Assembly: GCF_028551275.1 (NCBI RefSeq)
Contig: NZ_CP117025.1
Span: 2,227,501-2,291,500, forward strand
Direction: 5' to 3'
From: Sphingomonas hankookensis
Lineage (GTDB): Bacteria; Pseudomonadota; Alphaproteobacteria; Sphingomonadales; Sphingomonadaceae
DNA: 64,000 bases
Shown: positions 37,742-46,747 of the stretch, piece by piece
How the letters are laid out: each line of letters starts with the position of its first letter
Numbering within the stretch: the first letter of the stretch is position 1
The notes under the pieces: generated by a model
Told to the model about the DNA's origin: nothing
The model's database searches: none
Seen by the model: the letters and a program-made list of their open reading frames with translations, nothing else
Translations under genes and position numbers: made by a program

Positions 37742-38502
37742 GGGACCAATTCCATCCCGTCATAGCCGGGCTCGACACCGTCCGGCAGGCTGTCACGCAG
37801 CGTCGCATAGTCCATCGAATGATCCATGTGGATCAGGACGGTCCGACCTGCCCTGCAGTTCCGCGCGAATTTAATGGCTTGGTCAAGCGAAGGATGCGTC
37901 GGGTGCGGCGCGACGCGAAGGGCGTCGACGACCAGAATGTCGACATCGCGGTAGAGTTCGAGCATTTCCGGCGTCACGTTGCTGAAATCGGTAGCATAGC
38001 CGATCGAAGCCCGATCGCTGTCGAACCGCAATCCGGCGGATTCGATCGATCCGTGCGGCTGATCGGTACACCGAACCGTAATCGAGCCGATGGTCAGTTC
38101 GTCGGGCAGCAAGGCGCCGGCGACCGTAGCGCGATACCCTGCCCGACCCGCGAACACATAATCGAACCGCGATGTCAGGCTCGCCAATGTGGCTGCGCGC
38201 GCATAGCCCGCCACAGGCGCACGGGCGTTGTGGAACAGCTGTCGCAGGTCGTCGATGCCGTGGCAATGATCGGCGTGGTCGTGCGTCCACAGCACGGCGT
38301 CGACGGTCGCGACATTGGCGGCAAGCAGTTGTTCACGCATGTCGGGGCCGGTATCGATCAGGATGCGCGACCCGGCATGTTCGACCAACGCCGACACGCG
38401 CGTCCGACGATTGCGCGGTTCGGCGGGGTCGCAGGCCCCCCAGTCGTTTCCGATCCGCGGCACGCCGGACGACGTGCCCGAGCCGAGGATACGGATCTTC
38501 AT
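37738..38502 (-). CDS. MBL-fold metallohydrolase, PhnP-like
   Basis: 254-aa metallo-beta-lactamase-fold phosphodiesterase-like protein. It opens IRILGSGTSSGVPRIG with the short metal motif CDPAEPRNRRTR, and has the signature THDHADHCHG and later metal ligands around GYATDFSNVT and LIHMDHSMD. The PhnP-type opening suggests cyclic-phosphodiester hydrolysis, but no phn genes are nearby, so the substrate is open. Overlaps tatD and the retropepsin gene (ATGA at both ends). Confidence 0.88.
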   Translation of the reverse strand: MKIRILGSGTSSGVPRIGNDWGACDPAEPRNRRTRVSALVEHAGSRILIDTGPDMREQLLAANVATVDAVLWTHDHADHCHGIDDLRQLFHNARAPVAGYARAATLASLTSRFDYVFAGRAGYRATVAGALLPDELTIGSITVRCTDQPHGSIESAGLRFDSDRASIGYATDFSNVTPEMLELYRDVDILVVDALRVAPHPTHPSLDQAIKFARNCRAGRTVLIHMDHSMDYATLRDSLPDGVEPGYDGMELVP

Positions 38503-39278
38503 GCCAGCGTCTTGGCAAAGAGACGGTGAAAATTCCCGCGGGTCGCGTCAGCCAGATGCTCCGGTTCCTCGCCACGCAATTGCGCCAGGAAGCGGCAGGT
38601 GTCGGCGACGAACGCCGGCTCGCCGGGCTTCCCGCGATGCGGCACCGGCGCCAGGAACGGCGCATCGGTTTCGATCAGCAGTCTTTCGAGCGGCAGGTCA
38701 CGGGCGACCGCCTGCAAGCTCAGCGCGCTCTTGAACGTCACGATGCCGGAAATCGAGATGTAAAAGCCGAGGTCGAGCGCGATGCGGGCGAGTTCGGCCG
38801 AACCGGTGAAACAGTGGAGGACGCCGGGAAAGGCCCCCTTCCCCAGCTCGTCCCGCAGGATCGCGGCGGTATCTGCCTCGGCGTCGCGCGTGTGGACGAC
38901 GATTGGTATCCTGGTTTCGCGGCAGGCGGCCAGATGGGCGCGGAAGCTGCGTTGCTGGGCGGCGCGGTCGCTATGGTCGTAATAATAGTCGAGGCCGCTT
39001 TCGCCGATGCCGACGACGCGGGGATGCGCAGCGGCGGCGATCAGGCGGTCGGTATCGACGTGCGGGTGCTCGTCGGCCTCATGCGGATGGATGCCGATCG
39101 TCGCCCAGACATCGGGTTCGCGCTCGGCGGTGCCGATCACCGCATCCCACTCGCTTTCGCGCGTCGAGATGTTGAGCATCGCCACGACGCCGGCAGCGCG
39201 CGCCCGTGCCAGCACCTCCTCCGAGGCATCGGCGACACCCTTGTAGTTCAGATGGCAGTGGCTGTCGGCCAGCTTCAT
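38499..39278 (-). CDS. tatD: TatD-family metal-dependent deoxyribonuclease
   Basis: 259-aa TIM-barrel hydrolase of the TatD family (3'-5' exonuclease active on DNA/RNA in E. coli). The metal motif His-x-His is in LADSHCHLNY at the N-terminus, with VVGIGESGLDYYYDHS, RIPIVVHTRDAEADT, HCFTGSAELA and LLIETDAPFLAPVPHRGKP. The gene overlaps metG upstream and the MBL gene downstream by ATGA; metG-tatD-MBL is a frequently conserved order. Confidence 0.93.
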   Translation of the reverse strand: MKLADSHCHLNYKGVADASEEVLARARAAGVVAMLNISTRESEWDAVIGTAEREPDVWATIGIHPHEADEHPHVDTDRLIAAAAHPRVVGIGESGLDYYYDHSDRAAQQRSFRAHLAACRETRIPIVVHTRDAEADTAAILRDELGKGAFPGVLHCFTGSAELARIALDLGFYISISGIVTFKSALSLQAVARDLPLERLLIETDAPFLAPVPHRGKPGEPAFVADTCRFLAQLRGEEPEHLADATRGNFHRLFAKTLA

Positions 39279-40822
39279 GCGGGTTCGACCTCGGCAAGCG
39301 CCAGTCGCGGGAAGATCGGCGTCGGCGGCGCGATGCGGAACCCGGCGCCCTGCTGTTCGCCATACCAGCCATGATCGCCAAGCGCCTCATGCCCCCTGCC
39401 CGACTGCCCCAACTGCGCCAACAGGGCGGCAGCCGAGGCCGGAACCACCGGTTCGATGGCGATGGCGAGATCGCGGATCGCGCGGACCAGCGTGCCGAGA
39501 ACGGCATGCATCCGCTCCGGATCGGTCTTGCGCAGCGCCCACGGCGCCTGCACGTCGATATACTGGTTGCAGGCGAAGACACCGCGCATCCACGCCTCCA
39601 GCGCCTGCCCCAGCGCCAGTTCGGCAAAGGCGGAGCGGTAGCCGTCGATCGCCTCACCCACGGCCGTCAACAGCGCGGCATCGGCGGGATCACCCCGCCC
39701 CTCGTCCGGCAGCGCGCCTTCCAAATTCTTGGCGATGAACGACAGGGTGCGCTGGGCAAGGTTGCCGAAACTGTTGGCGAGATCGCTGTTGGCGCGCGCG
39801 ACGATCGCCTCGTCCGAGAAGGTGCCGTCCTGCCCGAAGCTGATGTCGCGCAGCAGGAAATAACGCAGCGCATCGACGCCATAGAGTTCGGCGAGCTTGA
39901 TCGGGTCGACCACATTGCCAGTCGACTTCGACATCTTTTCGCCCCGGTTCAGCAGGAAGCCATGGCCGAACACCTTATGCGGCAAGGGCAGCTTCGCCGA
40001 CATCAGGAAGGCGGGCCAATAGACCGCGTGGAAGCGGACGATGTCCTTGCCGATCAGGTGCAGCGCCGCCGGCCAGTAATGGTTCGGCGCATCGGGATAA
40101 CCCGCCCCGGTCAGATAATTGGTCAGCGCGTCGACCCAGACATACATGACATGGCCGGGACTGTCGGGGATCGGCACGCCCCAGTCGAAGCTGGTGCGCG
40201 ATACCGACAGATCGGTCAGTCCGCCTTCGACGAAGCGCAGCACTTCGTTACGACGGCTTTCCGGCTGGATGAAGTCCGGGTTGGCCGCGTAGAAATCGAG
40301 CAACGGCTGCTGATAATTCGACAGGCGGAAGAACCACGTCTCCTCGGCGGTCCATTCGACCGGCGTACCCTGCGGCGACAGGCGTACCCCGCCCTCCCCG
40401 TCGGTCAGTTCCTTTTCCTCGTAAAAGGCTTCGTCGCGGACCGAATACCAGCCCTCATACCGGTCGAGGTAGAGGTCGCCGGCATCGCGCATCGCGGTCC
40501 AGATCGCCTGCGAAGCGGCATAATGCTGCGGCTCGACGGTACGGATGAACCGATCGCACGAAATGTTCAGAATGCCCACCATGTCACGAAAATACCCGGA
40601 CATTTCGTCCGCGAGATCGCGAACCTCGACGCCGCGGTCGCGTGCGGTCTTGACCATTTTCAGACCGTGTTCGTCGGTCCCGGTCTGAAAGAAGACGTCG
40701 CGTCCGGCCTGCCGCTGGAAGCGGGCGATCGCGTCGGCGGCGATCATTTCATAGGCATGGCCGATATGCGGCCGGCCGTTCGGGTAATGGATCGCGGTGG
40801 TGATGTAGAATGGATCGGACAT
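39275..40822 (-). CDS. metG: Methionyl-tRNA synthetase
   Basis: Class I synthetase charging tRNA-Met and initiator tRNA. The 515-aa protein has the HIGH motif in PNGRPHIGHAYEMIAADAI, FFQTGTDEHGLKM, and the KMSKS motif in NRGEKMSKSTGNVVDP. The connective insertion (YEGWYSVRDEAFYEEKEL) has no CxxC zinc knuckle, and the C-terminal EMAP-type tRNA-binding domain is missing, as in the shorter alphaproteobacterial class. Eleven bases after holB; ATGA overlap with tatD. Confidence 0.95.
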   Translation of the reverse strand: MSDPFYITTAIHYPNGRPHIGHAYEMIAADAIARFQRQAGRDVFFQTGTDEHGLKMVKTARDRGVEVRDLADEMSGYFRDMVGILNISCDRFIRTVEPQHYAASQAIWTAMRDAGDLYLDRYEGWYSVRDEAFYEEKELTDGEGGVRLSPQGTPVEWTAEETWFFRLSNYQQPLLDFYAANPDFIQPESRRNEVLRFVEGGLTDLSVSRTSFDWGVPIPDSPGHVMYVWVDALTNYLTGAGYPDAPNHYWPAALHLIGKDIVRFHAVYWPAFLMSAKLPLPHKVFGHGFLLNRGEKMSKSTGNVVDPIKLAELYGVDALRYFLLRDISFGQDGTFSDEAIVARANSDLANSFGNLAQRTLSFIAKNLEGALPDEGRGDPADAALLTAVGEAIDGYRSAFAELALGQALEAWMRGVFACNQYIDVQAPWALRKTDPERMHAVLGTLVRAIRDLAIAIEPVVPASAAALLAQLGQSGRGHEALGDHGWYGEQQGAGFRIAPPTPIFPRLALAEVEPA

Positions 40823-40833
40823 GGTCCGAGCCT

Positions 40834-41820
40834 CTAGGCGATCCCGCGCCCCGGCGCCAGTCGTGCGACGAGGCCCGCCATTTCGAAGACGGTCGTTTCC
40901 GCCACCAGTGACAGCGCAGGTGCCATCGCCGCCAGTGACCGCGCCTTGTCATAGGCGTCCAGCGCATCGCGCAGCCCCGGTCCGGTTCGGGTACGGGCAG
41001 TCGCGGCGATCAGCGCCGGAGCCCGGTCGAGAAAGACCGAATAACGCGGCTGCGCGGTCTTGCCGGCGAGCGACTTGGCAAGGCGCGAGCGGATGCGGTT
41101 GTCGGTATCGCCGGTCGCGGCGATTTCCGACAGGTCGCGGTCGAGCGCCGCCACCGACAGCCCGGCATAGGCCAGCGCGCGGCCCGGCGATCCGTCGGCC
41201 GCTGCGACCAGTGCCGCGACCTCCGCCGCTTCGATCTCCGGAATGTGCGTGCGGACGACTGCCGCCACCTGATCGTCGGTCAGCGGGTCGAACCGCAACT
41301 GGCGACAGCGCGAGCGGATCGTCGGGAGCAATCGACCGGGCGAATGGCTGACCAACAGGAAGATCGTGCCGACCGGCGGCTCCTCCAGATTCTTGAGCAG
41401 CGCGTTGGCGCCGGGGCGCTCCAGGTCGTCGATCGCGTCGATCACGATCACCCGCCGCGACGACAGCGCCGGCTTGGTCGCGAACATCGGTTGCAGGGTG
41501 CGAACCTCATCGATCTTGATGCTGCGGGCAATGTCCTGATCGGGCTTGTCCGGGTCCTTGGGAAGGCGGACAAGCTCGCGATAATCGGGATGGGCGCCGG
41601 CCGCCATCAACTGCGCGACCCGGTGATCCTCGGCAATCTCTCCGCGCATCCGGCTGCGACCGTCGAGCGCCGTCGCGAGCAGCCGCAGCGCCATTTCGCG
41701 CGCGAACATGCCCTTGCCGACCCCTTCGGGACCGGTCAGGAGCCACGCGTGATGGAGGGCGGTGCCGTCCGCCGCTGCGGCAAAGGCGTCGCGCGCGGCA
41801 TCATTGCCGATCAGCCTCAC
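40834..41820 (-). CDS. holB: DNA polymerase III delta-prime subunit
   Basis: Clamp-loader subunit that stimulates loading of the beta clamp. The 328-aa AAA+ protein has TALHHAWLLTGPEGVGKGMF (P-loop), VIVIDAIDDLERPGANALLK (Walker B region), LLVSHSPGRLLPTIRSRCRQ (SRC arginine motif) and a helical C-terminal collar domain. Overlaps the tmk stop (ATGA), the normal order tmk-holB in many bacteria. Confidence 0.93.
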   Translation of the reverse strand: MRLIGNDAARDAFAAAADGTALHHAWLLTGPEGVGKGMFAREMALRLLATALDGRSRMRGEIAEDHRVAQLMAAGAHPDYRELVRLPKDPDKPDQDIARSIKIDEVRTLQPMFATKPALSSRRVIVIDAIDDLERPGANALLKNLEEPPVGTIFLLVSHSPGRLLPTIRSRCRQLRFDPLTDDQVAAVVRTHIPEIEAAEVAALVAAADGSPGRALAYAGLSVAALDRDLSEIAATGDTDNRIRSRLAKSLAGKTAQPRYSVFLDRAPALIAATARTRTGPGLRDALDAYDKARSLAAMAPALSLVAETTVFEMAGLVARLAPGRGIA

Positions 41821-42443
41821 GGCAACAGGTCGGCTATCGCGTCGATCAGGCGCTGCGTGACCTGCTCGACCCGCCCCGACGCGTCGATCCGGCGGACCCG
41901 ATCGGCCTCGTCGCGCGCGATACGGTCGAAGGTCGCCGCGACCGAGCGGTGAAACCCATCGTCGCGCGCGGCGAACCGATCGGCCGCGCCGCCGTCACGC
42001 GCCTGCGCCCGCCGATCCCCCTCACCATCGGGAAGCGTCAGCAGCAGCGTCCGGTCGGGCAGCAAGCCGCGCGATCCGAAGCCGTGCAGCGCGAGGATGG
42101 CGGCGTCGTCGATCCCCTGTGCCCCCTGATAGGCGCGCGTGCTGTCGATGAAGCGGTCGCAGATGACCCAGCTGCCCGCATCCACCATCGGCCGGATGCG
42201 CTTTTCGACATGGTCGGCGCGCGCGGCGGCGAACAGCAGCGCTTCGGCATGCGCGCTCCACCGCCGGACATCGCCCTGCATCAGCAGGTCGCGGATCGCC
42301 TCCGCGCCCTCGCTGCCGCCCGGCTCGCGCGTCAGCACCACATGGATGCCGCGCGTCTCCAGTGCCGCCGCAAGGGCGCGGGCCTGGGTCGATTTGCCGA
42401 CCCCTTCCCCGCCCTCCAGCGTCAGGAACCGGCCCGCACTCAA
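41817..42443 (-). CDS. tmk: Thymidylate kinase
   Basis: Phosphorylates dTMP to dTDP. The 208-aa protein begins GRFLTLEGGEGVGKSTQARA with the P-loop at about residues 10-18, followed by LTREPGGSEGAEAIRDLL and VICDRFIDSTRAYQG (DR[YFH] motif). Overlaps dac upstream and holB downstream, both ATGA. Confidence 0.95.
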   Translation of the reverse strand: MSAGRFLTLEGGEGVGKSTQARALAAALETRGIHVVLTREPGGSEGAEAIRDLLMQGDVRRWSAHAEALLFAAARADHVEKRIRPMVDAGSWVICDRFIDSTRAYQGAQGIDDAAILALHGFGSRGLLPDRTLLLTLPDGEGDRRAQARDGGAADRFAARDDGFHRSVAATFDRIARDEADRVRRIDASGRVEQVTQRLIDAIADLLP

Positions 42444-43606
42444 GCGAACAGCGAGGTCAGGCTTGCCCAGACGCGACCGAAGAAGCCGGCTTCGGCCACG
42501 TCCTTTTCGGCGACCAGCGGCATGCGCTGTTCCCCGGTGTCGGGCGATGCGATGACCAGATCGGCGATATGCTGCCCCTTGGCGATCGGTGCCTTGATCG
42601 GACCGGTATAGACCACCTTCGCTGTGATCGGGCTGTTGGTTCCGGCCGGCATGGTCACGGTCAGCGCACGCGGCGCAACCAGGCCGACAGTCGCGGAGTC
42701 GCCCAGCTGAACCTCAGCCGTTTCGACGCGCTTGCCGGCGGCGACGATCGGACGTGCACGCCAGGCCCCGAAGCCCCAGTTCATGAACTTTACCGATTCC
42801 GCGATCCGCTGGTTCGAGCTGGTCAGCCCGGCCAGCACCATCACCAGACGGCGACCGTCCTGTTCCGCCGATCCGGTGAAGCCATAGCCGGCTTCCTCGG
42901 TATGGCCGGTCTTCAGCCCGTCGGCGCCCCGGACGCGGCCGAGCAGCGGGTCGCGGTTCGCCTGGGTAATCGCGGCGCCTTCGCCCAGCGTCTTGCCCCA
43001 GGTGAAATCGGTCTTGGAGTAGAATTTCTTGTACAGCTGCGGATGGTTCTGGATCGTCGCGGTGGCGAGCTTCGCCAGATCGCGCGCGGTCACATAGGTG
43101 CGCCCTTCGTCCGGCCAGCCATTCGACGTACCGAAATGGCTGTTGCTCAGGCCCAGTTCCTTGGCCCGCTGGTTCATCAGGTTGGTGAACGCCTCTTCCG
43201 AACCGGCGATCTTTTCGGCCAGCACCACGCAGGCATCGTTCCCCGACAGCACGATGATGCCGTAGAGCAGGTTTTCGACGCTGACATTCTCGTTCACCGA
43301 CAGGAACATGGTCGAACCGGCCTGCGGCCCGTGCCACTTCTTCCACGTTTCCGGCGAGACGGTCGCCATGTCGTTCAGCTTCAGCTCGCCCTTCTTGATC
43401 AGGTCGAACGCGACATAGGCGGTCATCATCTTCGCCATCGACGCGGGCGGCATTCGCCGGTCGGCATCCTTGGCATAGAGCGTCGCGCCAGACGACAGGT
43501 CGGTCATGAACGCGACCGGTGCCGGCGTTTCGAACGGCGGCGCGGCGGCGATGCCGGGGGTGGCAATGGCGATGGCGGCGATGCTCGAAAGGGCGATCTT
43601 ACGCAT
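42440..43606 (-). CDS. D-alanyl-D-alanine carboxypeptidase (penicillin-binding protein, S11)
   Basis: Trims the terminal D-Ala from peptidoglycan pentapeptides in the periplasm (DacA/DacC class PBP5/6). The 388-aa protein has a signal peptide (IALSSIAAIAIATPGIA), the catalytic motifs SMAK (Ser56, Lys59), SGNDA and KTG (DGLKTGHTEEAGYG), a C-terminal PBP5-type beta domain (ITAKVVYTGPIKAPIAKG) and a terminal amphipathic helix (GFFGRVWASLTSLFA) for membrane attachment. ATG 43606 gives the signal peptide; the longer open frame upstream overlaps the SPOR gene and is not coding. Confidence 0.93.
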   Translation of the reverse strand: MRKIALSSIAAIAIATPGIAAAPPFETPAPVAFMTDLSSGATLYAKDADRRMPPASMAKMMTAYVAFDLIKKGELKLNDMATVSPETWKKWHGPQAGSTMFLSVNENVSVENLLYGIIVLSGNDACVVLAEKIAGSEEAFTNLMNQRAKELGLSNSHFGTSNGWPDEGRTYVTARDLAKLATATIQNHPQLYKKFYSKTDFTWGKTLGEGAAITQANRDPLLGRVRGADGLKTGHTEEAGYGFTGSAEQDGRRLVMVLAGLTSSNQRIAESVKFMNWGFGAWRARPIVAAGKRVETAEVQLGDSATVGLVAPRALTVTMPAGTNSPITAKVVYTGPIKAPIAKGQHIADLVIASPDTGEQRMPLVAEKDVAEAGFFGRVWASLTSLFA

Positions 43607-43623
43607 GGGGCACGTGGTTCCGT

Positions 43624-44394
43624 TCAGTCCTGGGCGATGATCCGGCCGTCGCCGAAGCCGCGACGGGCGATCGACGCACGGGCGGTTTCGGCAGCGGCTC
43701 GGGTGGCGAATGGGCCTGCCTGCACCCGGTACAGCCTGCCCGTCGAACGCACAACGCCATCGACCGATTTTGCGAGCGCGGCGGCGCGGGTAGCGTCGGA
43801 AAGTGTCGCGACCTGCACGAACCACCGTCCGCGGGCCGCAGCGGGTGGCGTCTTTGCGGGCGCGGGTTGGGTTGCCGGTCGGGGCGTGGGCTTGACCGGG
43901 GCGACGGCTGGCGGTGCCGGTTGCGGCGCGGCGGCGGCGACCATCGGCGGCGGCTGCGGCAGTCGCTTACGCAAGGCGGTGAGCAATGCCGTCGGGGCAT
44001 CGAGCCGACGAACGACCGTGCCGCCCCGGACTGCCGCCTGTTCGGCCGGTGAGGGTATCGCCGGGCGAATGCGGACGGTGCGCGGCCCTTCGGTGCCAAG
44101 GTCGAGCGCGCGCGCGGTCGCTGCCGACAGGCTACCGATCGTACCGCCGGCCGGTACGGCTTCCGGTTCGACCAAGGCGATGATCGTCCGTCCGCTGGCG
44201 AGATCGGTGACTTCGGCAAAGCTGCCCGGCGGCAATCCGCGATGCGCCACGGTCAGTTTCGCATCGGCAGGACCGGTCGCGATCGCTACCGCCCCGACAT
44301 CATCCAGTCGCTGCTCATGCACGACTGGCGGGGGCGTATCCGCACCGCTCTGCGTCCACCCGGCGATCAGCAGTGCCGCAGCGCCGAAGCTCAT
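43624..44394 (-). CDS. SPOR-domain septal-ring lipoprotein-like protein (RlpA-related)
   Basis: 256-aa exported protein. The N-terminus is a short signal (SFGAAALLIAGW). Residues ~55-100 resemble a degenerate double-psi beta-barrel of RlpA (EVTDLASGRTIIALVEPEAV; SLSAATARALDLG). A Pro/Ala linker (~130-180) leads to a C-terminal SPOR domain (GRWFVQVATLSDATRAAALA to YRVQAGPFATRAAAE) that binds denuded septal peptidoglycan. Catalytic Asp of active RlpA is not evident, so it may be structural only. Between the transglycosylase and dac genes, which supports a cell-wall role. Confidence 0.82.
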   Translation of the reverse strand: MSFGAAALLIAGWTQSGADTPPPVVHEQRLDDVGAVAIATGPADAKLTVAHRGLPPGSFAEVTDLASGRTIIALVEPEAVPAGGTIGSLSAATARALDLGTEGPRTVRIRPAIPSPAEQAAVRGGTVVRRLDAPTALLTALRKRLPQPPPMVAAAAPQPAPPAVAPVKPTPRPATQPAPAKTPPAAARGRWFVQVATLSDATRAAALAKSVDGVVRSTGRLYRVQAGPFATRAAAETARASIARRGFGDGRIIAQD

Positions 44395-45413
44395 CGTGCG
44401 ACCGCGTCGGCCAGCAACCCGACCGACAGCGCATAGTAGTTCGAGCAGTTGTAATCGAGGATGACCCGGTAATTGCCGGTCAGCAGATACGCCGTTTCGC
44501 CCGGGCCGTCAGGCTCGATCAGCGTCGCCTGGATCGTCGGGTCGAGCTGCCGTCCGTCGTTTGGCACCACGCCGAGCGTCCGCCACTCGGCAAGGCTCCG
44601 CCACTGGCTATGCCGTTCGAACACGCGCGGACAGCGTGGCGACAGCGATCGCGGCGTCAGGATCGACCGTTCGAAGCCGGCCGGGACGCTGACGGCAAAG
44701 CCCCAGGGCTGGCCCGGGCGCCAGCCGGCATCGACGAAATAATTGGCGATCGAGGCGAGCGTGTCGGCCGGGTTCGACCAGATATTCGGCACCCCGTCGC
44801 CATCCCCGTCCCGCGCAAGGCGCAGGTAGATCGACGGCAGGAACTGCGGATAGCCGAACGCGCCGGCCCAGCTGCCCTTCAACCGGTCGCGCGGCACGCC
44901 GCGGTCGATCATCTTCAGCGTCGCGATGAACTCCGGTTCGAACAGCGCGCGGCGGCGGCCCTCATAGGCAAGCGTCGCGAGACTGCGTGGCAGGTCGAAG
45001 TCGCCGGTATAGCTGCCATAATTGGTTTCATGGCCCCAGATCGCGACCATGATCTCCTCGGGAACGCCGGTCTGGCGTTCGATCGACGCCAGCCGCGGTC
45101 GCTGCGCGGCATAGGCGGTACGCCCACGATTGATCCGGGCGGCATCGACATGGCGCATGCGATAGGGGGCGAAACGCGATACGGTGGTCGTGTTCGACGA
45201 TCCTGGCTGCTGCCGATCGAGCTCGACGACCCGCGGGTTGTAGGTCAGCGTCGGCAGGACCGCGTCGATGGTCGATTGCTGCACGCCCTGCGCCCGCGCA
45301 CGGACGGCGACCTCGCGCAGATAGGCCTGGAACCCCTCCGCGTCCTGGGCCGACGCCGATGTCCCGGCCATCAGGCTGAGAACGAACGCCATCCCCGCTT
45401 TTGCCAAACGCAT
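44391..45413 (-). CDS. Lytic murein transglycosylase, MltB family
   Basis: Cleaves the glycan strands of peptidoglycan with formation of 1,6-anhydro-MurNAc. The 340-aa protein has a signal peptide (MRLAKAGMAFVLSLMAGTSA, cleavage after SAQ), the catalytic Glu129 in IMVAIWGHETNYGSYTGDF and GAFGYPQFLPSIYLRLARD, and a C-terminal peptidoglycan-binding-like domain (VLERHSQWRSLAEWRTLGV type region). ATG 45413 is chosen because it starts the signal peptide. It is the first gene of a minus-strand run ending at mazG, divergent from tRNA-Ser. Confidence 0.92.
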   Translation of the reverse strand: MRLAKAGMAFVLSLMAGTSASAQDAEGFQAYLREVAVRARAQGVQQSTIDAVLPTLTYNPRVVELDRQQPGSSNTTTVSRFAPYRMRHVDAARINRGRTAYAAQRPRLASIERQTGVPEEIMVAIWGHETNYGSYTGDFDLPRSLATLAYEGRRRALFEPEFIATLKMIDRGVPRDRLKGSWAGAFGYPQFLPSIYLRLARDGDGDGVPNIWSNPADTLASIANYFVDAGWRPGQPWGFAVSVPAGFERSILTPRSLSPRCPRVFERHSQWRSLAEWRTLGVVPNDGRQLDPTIQATLIEPDGPGETAYLLTGNYRVILDYNCSNYYALSVGLLADAVAR

Positions 45414-45529
45414 ACACCGGCCTCCCGCTACCACCCGGTATTGGCACAGGGCCCCACGCCGATGGAACCCCCCGCGCGACAAAGGCTTGCACAAAGCGGC
45501 CTACCCGCTCTAGTCGCGACATCGCCGAA

Positions 45530-45619
45530 GGAAGAGTGTCCGAGTGGTTTAAGGAACCGGTCTTGAAAACCGGCGAGGGTGCAAGCTCTCCGTGGGTTCG
45601 AATCCCACCTCTTCCGCCA
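45530..45619 (+). tRNA. tRNA-Ser (anticodon TGA)
   Basis: 90-nt class II tRNA with encoded CCA. The acceptor arms are GGAAGAG and CTCTTCC followed by G-CCA. The anticodon stem-loop CCGGTCTTGAAAACCGG contains TGA (reads UCA). A long variable arm (CGAGGGTGCAAGCTCTCCG) and the T-loop GGGTTCGAATCCC are present. It stands at the border between the housekeeping block and accessory genes. Confidence 0.97.
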
Positions 45620-45976
45620 ACGCGTCGTGCCAGCAGGGCGGGTGCGGTTCCATTTTGAAGTTACCCCAATGGCTTACGCTCAACGCAAGCGTCTATAGAC
45701 GCTCGATGGCTTGGTAGAACGCTCGAAGGCGAATGCCGGCTTCTCTCTTTTCGAAAGCCAACCTACGGGACAATCCCAAAGGACTGGGTCGACCCATATT
45801 TAGACATTCGCGGCTAGTTCCTTGCCGCCTAACTTCGGTCATTCATTCAAGTGCGCGAGACGTGCTTCCCTAAGCGGGTTCGGGCGGATCGGCCGATCTC
45901 GCTGCCTACTGAAGACGGGCGATGCTGATCGTGAGGTCTAGCCGATCCGCACGTCAGGCGCCGCCTGTTCATCTGG
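45620..45976. other. Gene-poor stretch after tRNA-Ser
   Basis: No credible coding sequence in 357 bases. The only structures noted are a perfect palindrome at 45688-45703 and a repeated ATGGCTT on either side of it (about 45669 and 45706). No integrase gene and no second copy of the tRNA 3' end was seen within the window. Confidence 0.6.
45688..45703. repeat. 16-bp perfect palindrome downstream of tRNA-Ser
   Basis: AGCGTCTATAGACGCT is its own reverse complement. It lies 69 bases after the tRNA and is flanked by two ATGGCTT words. It could be a protein-binding site or a remnant of a mobile-element end. Confidence 0.5.
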
Positions 45977-46666
45977 CTACACCTGTCGCATGCCGCCATC
46001 GACACAAAGTTCGGCACCTGTAATAAAGCTGGCTTCGTCGCTGAGTAGGAAGACGGCAGCGGCGGCAATCTCGTCGGCGCGCGCCATGCGGCCGAGCGGA
46101 ATCGGCGCGATGAGCATCTGCCGCATCTCCTCGGGTGCCGCAGCCATCATGTCCGTATCGGTTGGTCCCGGTGCGACGACATTGACGCGGATGCATCGCG
46201 GCGCCTGCCCGGCCGCCTAGCTGCGCGCGTAGGAGCGCAGTGCCGCCTTGGTCGCTCCGTAAGTACTGAACGGCGTCACGCCCATCGCGTCGGCGATCGA
46301 GCCGACCAGCACCACCGATGCTCCGTCGCTGAGCACGGGCAGCGCCGCCTGAATCCCAAACAGCGCGCCGCGCACGTTGATGGCGAAGTGCCGGTCGAAA
46401 TGCTCGCCAGTTTCCTCGACGATTGTTGCCGGCTCCGACAATCCGGCGTTAAGCACCATCGCGTCAATGCGACCATGCAGACGCTTGGCCTCCGCCACGA
46501 CTTGCTCAAGATCGCCGTGGCACGCCGCGTCGGCTTCTACGCCGTGCGCCGATGGACCGATACTCTCAGCCGCGGCGGCAACCTCGTGCGACCGACGTCC
46601 GGTCGCGAGACCAATTCCGCTCGCCCCACCGACTACTAGCGCGACCTTGCCTGCCATTCTTGCCAT
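45977..46666 (-). pseudogene. Short-chain dehydrogenase pseudogene (amber codon plus internal deletion)
   Basis: Translating the minus strand through one TAG at 46217-46219 gives a nearly full SDR of 229 codons. Seen features are VALVVGGASGIGLAT (cofactor loop), NAGLSEPATIVEE, ASVVLVGSIADAMG, the active-site YGATKAALRSYARS, then the stop, then in the same frame AAGQAPRCIRVNVVAPGPTD, IPLGRMARADEIAAA and ASFITGAELCVDGGMRQV. In relatives a Trp stands where the TAG is, so a single TGG-to-TAG change explains it. About 14 residues between the cofactor loop and GRRSHEV are also missing compared with usual SDRs. Both lesions are in frame; no shift is needed. Probably a decaying gene; a sequencing error cannot explain the deletion. 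Confidence 0.85.
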
Positions 46667-46747
46667 CTTCAGCCCTTTCATTCGAGATGGCGAACCAGAC
46701 ATACGAAGCATATCTGCTATCAAGAACGCGCTCGGAGTAGCATAGAT

